NCBI GenBank assembly: GCA_051453625.1
Contig: JBOZIK010000001.1
Coordinates: 190,426,127 to 190,490,126, forward strand
Origin: Welwitschia mirabilis
Lineage: Eukaryota > Gnetophyta > Gnetopsida > Welwitschiales
Reading direction: 5' to 3'
Length of the DNA: 64,000 nucleotides
A program made the position numbers and the translations under genes. Below are positions 56,501 through 64,000 of the stretch, one piece after another; position 1 is the stretch's first letter; every line of letters begins with the position of its first letter. Under the pieces are notes generated by a model. That model was not told the DNA's origin and made no database searches. It saw only the letters and a list, made by a program, of their open reading frames with translations.

Positions 56501-57430
56501 AAGTAGTCCTATTATTTGAGGAAGTTTTTTGGTTGTTGTTTAGAAATGTGTTTACAATGTAATGAACATTCTTTTATATTATGATTTTTCCTTGCAATAG
56601 TAGTAGTGATATTCATTATATCAGTTCTGATACTAATACTGACTAGGAGTTTGTTAGAAGTTGGATCTTTGAGGTTAATTACTTGCATAGCATTGACTAG
56701 GAACATTCCAATTTCTTTTGAATGGAGTTTGCTTTGGTTGATTAAAGTTCTTGTTTCTACTATTATTACTACTGATATTTTTTTTAAGTGCTAATTCTTA
56801 TTGTGATAATATATTTGTGATTGATTTCCCTTAAGGATATGCCCTTGTGAAGGAATCCTTTTCTTAATTTCTTATTATCTTTGCTAGTTTTATTTTGTTA
56901 TCTTTGCCTTTTCTATAGCTTTTGCTATATTCTTAAGTAAAAACATGGATACTTTGGTAGCAAGAAAAGTAAGAAGACTATCAATAAAGAGATATGCTTT
57001 AGCTTCTTTAGTTAGATGTATATGTAATAAATATTTTAATAATTCTATAAATTTACACTTATGAAATGCTGTGATCACATTATGGGCTTGTCTTAGATTG
57101 TAGAATTTTATAACCTTCTTGCAAATATAGATCTTAGTGGTGTACATCTTCTTAAATGTATTTCCAAATTCCTTCCATGAAAGTTATAGATCTCCTAACT
57201 TGGTCATTTCTATTTTCCACCATAGATTAGCTTCTCTTATAACATATAAATAACTAAGGAAGCCTTTTTGTATATGTCACATTCTAAGGTACTTATAATA
57301 TTTTTAACATCACTTAGCCATGCTTCTACCTTAGAGGGATGTGAACCTCTTATAAACTTTAGTGGATTTAGCCTAATAAACATTTGAATTAATTTCTTCA
57401 TATCCACTTCCTTAGGTTGATTAATACCTT
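56501..57430 (-). pseudogene. gag with zinc-knuckle trace (element I-b)
   Basis: On the minus strand from about 57420: FIRLNPLKFIRGSHPSKVEA, WLSDVKNIISTLECDIYKKA, a NLWWK motif, WKEFGNTFKKMY, then the open 85-codon stretch 56890-57147 with FIELLKYLLHIHLTKEAKAY. These match the Gag of Tekay/Del chromoviruses ('F.P..F.G..DP..AE.WL..IE..F..L.C....KV..A.F.L...A..WW', 'FTELSRYAPHLV..E..KA'). A worn knuckle (C-K-E-K-S-stop-Y-K-R) lies near 56600-56570. Gag forms the particle and binds RNA. This copy is broken by several stops. Confidence 0.8.
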
Positions 57431-57727
57431 TGTGTACTTGTAGATTTTGACCTTAATTTACTATTTGTAATAGAAACTTCATGAAGGTATTTATCAATGT
57501 TTCTAGATTAAGGTTAAATAGGGGTTTATTTTCATTATCATATTGCTGATTCTATTATGAATTCTCTTGATTTTGATTATTTGATGCAACTGATCTAGCT
57601 TCGAGGCTTAATTTATGATGACAAGGCATCTGAAAGAAGGGAAAATTTTCATGAGATTCTATTTGAAAATAGGATATATGTTATTAAAGGTTAAACTTAG
57701 AAATATTTTTATAATCTTAGAAAGGAC
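57431..57727 (-). other. gag 5' end or leader, element I-b
   Basis: AT-rich and no clear motif; it continues into a 541-N gap (57728-58268). The first methionine of gag cannot be placed. Confidence 0.5.
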
Positions 57728-58268
57728 NNNNNNNNNNNNNNNNNNNNNNNNNNNNNNNNNNNNNNNNNNNNNNNNNNNNNNNNNNNNNNNNNNNNNNNNN
57801 NNNNNNNNNNNNNNNNNNNNNNNNNNNNNNNNNNNNNNNNNNNNNNNNNNNNNNNNNNNNNNNNNNNNNNNNNNNNNNNNNNNNNNNNNNNNNNNNNNNN
57901 NNNNNNNNNNNNNNNNNNNNNNNNNNNNNNNNNNNNNNNNNNNNNNNNNNNNNNNNNNNNNNNNNNNNNNNNNNNNNNNNNNNNNNNNNNNNNNNNNNNN
58001 NNNNNNNNNNNNNNNNNNNNNNNNNNNNNNNNNNNNNNNNNNNNNNNNNNNNNNNNNNNNNNNNNNNNNNNNNNNNNNNNNNNNNNNNNNNNNNNNNNNN
58101 NNNNNNNNNNNNNNNNNNNNNNNNNNNNNNNNNNNNNNNNNNNNNNNNNNNNNNNNNNNNNNNNNNNNNNNNNNNNNNNNNNNNNNNNNNNNNNNNNNNN
58201 NNNNNNNNNNNNNNNNNNNNNNNNNNNNNNNNNNNNNNNNNNNNNNNNNNNNNNNNNNNNNNNNNNNN

Positions 58269-58614
58269 AACATAAATGTAATTTTGTATATATTTAGATA
58301 GTAGAAAAATTATAGATATAATGGAATTTATGAGTATTAGAAGATATAATTAAAACCATGCCTATCTAGGAGTTAAAGTTATCTTGGAATCTAGTATTAT
58401 CAAGGATATAATTGATTTTACTCATGGTTTAAAATTACTAGAAATATAACCAACTTCATAACTATTAGGAATTAAGGTTATTATTGTTATCACTAACCTT
58501 ATAATTATTAAGAAGAAAGGTTGTTAAAGCTATAATTGGGATTTATATTCTTATAAATTTATAAGTGCTTAACATAAGCATTATTTAAGTTAACTTAGAG
58601 CCTTAGTACCAATT
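58269..58614 (-). other. Leader and tRNA-iMet primer site of element I-b
   Basis: On the minus strand the LTR end (TGTCACA) is followed by AATTGGTACTAAGGCTCTAAG (58594-58614), a worn tRNA-iMet primer site. The next 320 bp match the leader of element I-a (2850-3200) in reverse complement, proving that the coding chromovirus and element I-a are one family. Confidence 0.82.
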
Positions 58615-58746
58615 TGTGACACCCTCTTTACTCTTACCCTAATTAACTACTATTATTTTTTTATTTTATTTTCTTATTTAATATTTTTACCTAATAGACA
58701 CAATGGAATCTAGGAATAAATTCTACTTACTTCTTTATTAGATTTC
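58615..58746 (-). repeat. 5' LTR of element I-b, only the terminal 132 bp assembled
   Basis: TGTGACACCC onward matches the start of 34548 and the reverse of 6740-6858. It stops at a 10-N gap, after which a different family begins. Confidence 0.82.
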
Positions 58747-58765
58747 NNNNNNNNNNCAATAGCGA

Positions 58766-59453
58766 TGTTATTGCAATACCAATTTGTAGAAATTTGATAA
58801 TGTATTTGGAGTACTTTGGCAAGACATTTATCTAAGTTTGGATGTAATTCTGATGATTATGAAGAGTCAATGGGATGATCACAAAAATACATAAGTATTG
58901 GCATATTTGGAGGTATTTTAAGTATGTTTTGGTACTTAGTATGTTGGAGGAAGATCAATGATGAAAAAGGATGATTTGCTTTAGATGAAGAGCTTTGAAA
59001 GGTATCATTCCCTATGTCATTCCTGTTACAGATAGGACAACAACACTATATTAGCCTATTACAATAGCAACGTGAACTAGAGCTTGGAGCTAATGAAGCC
59101 CTTTTTCTGAGGAGGCATCATCCTCATTGTCATCCCCATGATAGTCAGAATAATAACTATTTTATATAAGCAAACTGAATTATCTTGTAATGGGGTCATG
59201 CGCCCCACTTAGGCTACTAGGGTTTCTGATCTGACTTTTAGGGTTATAGTTCTATAACTTTTAATGTGAAATTATAAATATCTTTCTTGTTCTCACTTTC
59301 AATCCATATTTTGTACTTGATGTTCTTGTGACAGAAGACTAAAGAATAAGAGATCCGTCCCATAGCTATAGAGAGAAGTCACCTTAGTGTTGGGCTAAGT
59401 ATCCTCCATTGAGAAACTAATACTTTATTGTAAGTAAATGTAAAAGTTATATG
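58766..59453 (+). repeat. Athila-like LTR, copy 1 (about first 700 bp)
   Basis: This is a direct repeat of the left part of 59564-60818, beginning near TGTTATTGCAATA. It contains a TATA-like TATAAATATC at about 59273. It stops at a 100-N gap that would hold its last 550 bp. The repeat is clear; whether it is the partner LTR or a separate insertion is not. Confidence 0.75.
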
Positions 59454-59563
59454 NNNNNNNNNNNNNNNNNNNNNNNNNNNNNNNNNNNNNNNNNNNNNNN
59501 NNNNNNNNNNNNNNNNNNNNNNNNNNNNNNNNNNNNNNNNNNNNNNNNNNNNNGTATTTTGTA

Positions 59564-60818
59564 TGACATTATTGCAATATTAATTTGTAGGAATTTGATG
59601 GTATGATTTGAGTGCTTTCGCAAGCAATTTATATAGGTTTTGATGTAATACTGATGATTATAGAGAATTGATAGGATGATCACTAAAACATGTGATTATT
59701 AACATATTTGGAGGCTTATCAGGCTTATTCTCATACTACATACTTTGGAAGAAGGATTCATCATGTAAAAGATTGATTCCTTATTGAGATTGAATATAAA
59801 AAAGCCTATCATCCCCTCTATCATTCCCACAATAGATAAGACGATAGCACTACTAATGTGGATAAAAGCTACAGGGTTGATAGCGAGGCTTATAGCTAAT
59901 GAAGTACCTTTTAACATAGAGTGACATTGCCTCTATCGTATCCATGACAGTCAGGATGACAGCTATTTTTCTATAGTCAATAATAATTGCCTTTGTAATG
60001 AGATCATGTGATCCATTTGGGTTATTAAGGTTTCTTTTTCAACTTATAGGGTTAATTTTTTAGAACTTTAATATAAAACTATAAATACCCTTCCCCTCCT
60101 TCACTTCTATTACCATCATTTCTACTCAAGATACATGTGACGGAAGATTGAAGGATAAGAGGTCCATCTAATAGATACAAAGAGAAGTTCTCTTAGTGTT
60201 ATCTTGAGTCTCTTCCATTGAGGTTCTTATACTTTGGTGTAAGGGGGTGTAAAGTTCTATGAATCAATACAATTACTCTTTTTATTTCAATTCTATTTAT
60301 GTCCCTTATGGTTTAAGTTGGTTATAGTCTAGTGGTAATTCTATAATTTATTTAGATCATAAGAGAAACCTTTATTAAGGTTAATCCTGTTAGTTTAGAT
60401 TTGCAACATTATTTCATTTCCATTCCACATTACATTTCATATTCTATTTGATATATCTCATAATTCATGTTAATTAAAAATAAGTAAGTACTCTTCTTAA
60501 TTAATTTAAATTATAGAGAGCTAGTTTTTATAAGAGAAGAATTAGGATCCAATAGAATCTATTTACTTCTATTTGCATTTCATCTTCACCCACTTTGCAT
60601 TGCATTTTAACTTGTTATTTATTTTTAATTATTAAAAAATTAAAAATAATAAAAATACCTTTAGAAATCAATTCTCTAACTCTAAGCCTAGTGCCTTCAT
60701 TGGGATTACAACATTCAAGTGAACTTCCATCTACACTAACACGTGCTTTTTCTATAAGTAATTTAATTTACAGGTTTATCTAAAGGACTTTGGGATTACA
60801 TAAATTCATACCATAACA
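59564..60818 (+). repeat. Athila-like LTR, copy 2 (5' LTR of an element running off the window)
   Basis: About 1255 bp, from near TGACATTATTGC to CATAACA. The start is uncertain by a few bases because copy 1 differs there. A TATA box CTATAAATACCC lies at about 60078-60089. It is directly followed by a tRNA-Asp-type primer site, as expected for a 5' LTR on the + strand. Confidence 0.78.
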
Positions 60819-60841
60819 TTTTAGCACCATTACTGGGGAAG
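60819..60841 (+). other. tRNA-Asp-type primer-binding site
   Basis: TTTTAGCACCATTACTGGGG matches TTTGGCGCCGTTGCCGGGG, the tRNA-Asp primer site of Athila elements, with changes that are mostly C-to-T or G-to-A. This fits decay of methylated cytosines. Confidence 0.8.
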
Positions 60842-62050
60842 GCCATAAGGAGCTGAAGAATTGTCACTACCCAAATAAGTATCTTGAAATTTCTATTCAA
60901 ATTATTTATTTGAAATAGTACTATATTTTTAACATAGCTTAAAGAATATTTATTTTAAAAATTATTATTTTTTGTAGTTTTTAGGGTTCTTGTAGTCCTC
61001 TTTGTTGCCCCCATGACATTGGGAATGATAATTTTGAAATTTCAAATTTATTTTTTTGTTTCGCAAATTTTCCTTTTATTTGTAGATCAGTAATAAAGGT
61101 ACTATCATCTTCTCTGTCATCCACATGATAGCTTAGATGATAGTCTAACTTTTCATTTTCTACAATTTTTTTTAAAGTTTGGTTCTTCTATGATCACTGT
61201 CTTCCCTGCCATCCTCATGACTAGATGAATGATAGTTTATTATTTATTATTTTGGTTTTTATTTGCTATCTAAACATGTAGGGATATATGGAATTATGAT
61301 AGAAAGACAAAATATCAAAAGGAGCAAAACTTGATTGAATATCAGAGAACGGTTATTCGACTTTGAGCAAAATCCAGATATACACATCCAGGTACATAAG
61401 TTCCAAGAATTAAAGAAGAAGATTTTTCCCCCTTCTCTTCTACTTTTATTATTTCAAAATCATATTTTTCTTTCTCTTTGTAGTTATTCTATTAGTTATT
61501 TTTATGAAAGTTAAAAAACAACCATTACATATATTTTGAGTGTTAAGGAGCAACAATTTTGATAAAATGATGAAACATCAAAGAAAACAGAACTTAATCT
61601 TCATTGTGTACTTATTTTTATTACCCTCTTGAAATAAAATTCTCTTGTTTCATTCTTTTTAAATTGCTTCAATAAATAGTAATTCTTCTTGAAAGAAGGA
61701 TAACTTGAGAAATTTTGAGGATAATAGTAAGAAAACACTTTAAGAGATATTTGTAAAAAGGAGGAGAAACATAATAGATTCTCAGGTTTATCATGACAAA
61801 ACACTTTAAGAGGTTTTTAAAAGAGGGAGAACAATACAAAATGCTATTGAGAGTCAGAATTGAGCCCCTTCCTCTTTTTAACCTTCTTATTCTTTTCCCT
61901 TTTCTTTTCAAACCTCATATAGAAATGGCAATGAATATTATCCATATTTTAGGGATTTCAACTCATTTAGAGAAACTTCCTACAATTATTTTTGTCAATC
62001 CCAACCATCCTCCATGCATTACTATGAGGAAGTACCATCTCCTATAAACT
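60842..62050 (+). other. Leader and degenerate 5' coding region of the Athila-like element
   Basis: No Gag motif can be read with confidence. Several phrases containing CATGATAG or CATGACTAG recur between 61005 and 61230 and also in the LTR. Short + frames occur (for example 61793-62044). This may be a worn gag. Confidence 0.45.
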
Positions 62051-62089
62051 ACTACAAGGAATAAAATGATCTGTTAAAAGGAATGATTA

Positions 62090-63181
62090 ACAAAATGAAG
62101 AAGAACTAAGAAAACACCAATAAGTACCTAAAAAATTTAGTTGAAATCTTACAAAAAATACTATTACAAACTCAAGGTTCTTTTATAACACAACATTCTT
62201 AAGACAATCCTACTTCATACTACCTTGAGGAAAATGAGGGTAACTTAAACACAAATGATAATGATTCTTGCTTTCAAATAGAAGATGACATTTTGAATCA
62301 AAATTCAACATCTTACTCAGTAGGAGATGAGCTGAAGGGAGATAATAATAATGCAACTCAGTATTTCAATGATTAGGATGAGGATGACCATTCATTAGAT
62401 GATATTAAAGTATTAGATTATATCCCTACCATCCATTTACTACTATATAATTAAAATGAGGAATCCATTCATGAAAAATCTAAAAAATTTTAAATCAAAG
62501 ATGAAGATGACGCTCTTATTTCTCATAATAATCTTTTTGAAGAATCCAATAATTTAGTGAATAAAAGCAATAGTCAACAAAAGAAGCAAGATTTAGTTAC
62601 AAACAATGATAAGGAAAGTGAAGAAATAATCTAATAAAATAATGATAAGGATAATAGTGAATAAACAGACCACAATGAAGGACCCATAGAGATTCATTAA
62701 AATTTCATCGAGGATATACTTGTTCATTCTACCCATACTTCTACATCTTTTTGACCTATTTCTTCATATACAACTTTAGATCACATCCTTCCTTTTACTT
62801 CTACATCCACCTCTACTTCCACTTTCACATTACCTTATGACCTTGATCACGATAACCTTTCTTCATCTTTTCCAATTAAACCTTCATATAATTCTCAAGG
62901 CCATGTTCCTTTTCTTAACTCTCATACATTCTTTCTTTTCCACCAAGTTTACTTCACCTTGTGTTTTTAATGATTATTTTTTTCAAAAGTTTGACTTGGA
63001 ATATCTTGGAATTTTGAATTGGGATAAGCCTTATCTTCTTGATGGTAATTTATGCTTAGAATTAAATCTTAAGCATATTCTAAATCTTATTAAACATTCT
63101 CAAAAGCCCTTAAAAACTTTTTGGATCTGTTCTTTGAGTAATACCTTGAATGCATTATATAATAATGCTCATGATTTATAA
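62090..63181 (+). pseudogene. Degenerate acidic, Asn-rich retroelement ORF, unknown product
   Basis: One + frame interrupted by about nine stops reads YLEENEGNLNTNDNDS, IEDDILNQNSTSYSVGDELK, DEDDHSLDD, NNDKESEE and a Ser/Thr-rich part (STSTSTSTFTLP), then shifts frame near 62900 into an open stretch with FNDYFFQKFDLEYLGILNWD and ALYNNAHDL. The low-complexity acidic part followed by a folded-looking C-terminal part suggests one former protein of some 350 residues. I do not recognise it. By position after the LTR and primer site it would be the first ORF of the element. Confidence 0.5.
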
Positions 63182-63923
63182 TGTTTTAATAAGAGATTAT
63201 TTGTTAATGAAATTTATTACTTTTTTTATCTCTTATTTGGATTAAGAAATTTATGCTACAAAGTTTTATCATTTTACTCTCTTTACCTCCAATTGATTTT
63301 ACTTTAAAATGATTGTATACCTTTTATGTTTTATCAATTAGTTTTTATTTGGTTTCGCCCTAATTTTTCAGAAAAATACAATACCTAAGTAAACTTTTTA
63401 CACAACTAGTTAAACCTCTCAATGATTAGGTCCTTATATTTTAGAAAAAGTACATCTTAAAATGGCTCATTTAAAACCTTCAACTTGAACACTTAGGGAA
63501 TTTAGAAGTTAATGGATAGAAGGTTAGAAATCATTGAAATATTTATCGATTAAACCTTGATCATGTTAGAAGCACTTGTATTGGAATCTTACTTCTGTCA
63601 TTATCTAAATTCTTCTTTATCTGACTCTTTTGGTAAATATAATGCTATTACTTAAACATATTTTACTTGATTAATTTTTTACTTTATAAAGTTACCATGA
63701 TTAGAACATATTTTACTTGGGCATTTTAAATGATAAGATTGGATTCATCTAATATTCAAACATTCATATGTCTATGAAATTTAATTTAAAGGAAGATGCA
63801 TTGGTTCTTTTATTCTCTTTCAATTATGTGAGCAATTAGTTTTTTTAGCATGTTCTTCCTTGTTATTTATCTCATCACTTTACTTTTATTCTTATAAGTA
63901 TTTAGTCATGTGGAATTCATCTT

Positions 63924-63924
<1 letters not shown>
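63182..63924. other. AT-rich sequence, nothing recognised
   Basis: No ORF of note, no match to the other repeats in the window. Confidence 0.6.

Positions 63925-64000
<76 letters not shown>
63925..64000. repeat. (GA)n microsatellite at the window end
   Basis: GA units with two interruptions (GAAAGA), running off the window. Confidence 0.95.

Larger units (their letters stand above)
34548..58746 (-). mobile_element. Family I chromovirus (Tekay/Del-like Ty3/gypsy), element I-b, minus strand, with nested family IV
   Basis: Reading on the minus strand: 5' LTR (from 58746 down to 58615, the rest lost at a gap), tRNA-iMet primer site, leader, gag, protease, RT, RNase H, integrase with chromovirus-type tail, polypurine tract (41124-41137), and 3' LTR (41123 downwards). 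This is the gag-PR-RT-RH-INT order of Ty3/gypsy. The family IV element sits in the integrase (42009-53279). Every domain carries stops and frameshifts, so the copy is dead. Extra LTR sequence (34548-37362) lies beyond the 3' LTR, separated by a gap. Confidence 0.85.

Overview
The window looks like nuclear DNA of a seed plant: strongly AT-rich, repeat-dense sequence made mostly of decayed, nested LTR retrotransposons of plant Ty3/gypsy types, interrupted by 13 assembly gaps (N runs). There is no convincing intact protein gene. The only host-gene sequence I recognise is a broken copy of the nuclear gene for the photosystem II assembly factor Psb28 (33601-34086, + strand). Its presence, together with the Tat/Athila and Tekay/Del-like retroelements and the tRNA-iMet and tRNA-Asp primer sites, is the basis for 'plant'. 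I cannot name the species.

Layout. (1) 64-6858: an element of family I with long LTRs (about 3.6 kb when complete), + orientation, flanked by a 5-bp target duplication GTAGA. Its internal region is mostly hidden by a gap. (2) About 8.6-32.8 kb: an old Tat/Athila-like element (family V, + strand) with gag at 8648-9199 and reverse transcriptase, RNase H and integrase. Its reverse transcriptase is split exactly by family III (11731-30913, target duplication TAATG). The 3' LTR of III is in turn split by family II (20316-29800, target duplication TTTTG), a three-LTR complex without recognisable coding sequence. (3) 33.6-34.1 kb: the Psb28 pseudogene. (4) 34548-58746: a family I chromovirus (Tekay/Del-like) on the minus strand with gag, protease, RT, RNase H and integrase all readable but full of stops. 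Its integrase is split by family IV (42009-53279). (5) 58766-64000: two LTR copies of an Athila-like family with a tRNA-Asp type primer site, followed by a degenerate acidic ORF and a (GA)n tract.

The most unusual object is family IV. Two LTRs of about 4.3 kb and one deleted 1.6-kb LTR are separated by internal regions of only 183 and 186 bp. Each internal region still holds a tRNA-iMet primer-binding site and a polypurine tract and nothing else. It looks like a non-autonomous retrotransposon reduced to its priming signals, with nearly all of its length in the LTRs. It shares a TATAAAAGGAG-type promoter core and a block of about 100 bp with the LTRs of the coding family I, which points to family I-like chromoviruses as possible helpers.

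Nothing here forms an operon or pathway. The relationships are those of successive insertions, and the order can be read from the nesting: V before III before II, and I before IV.
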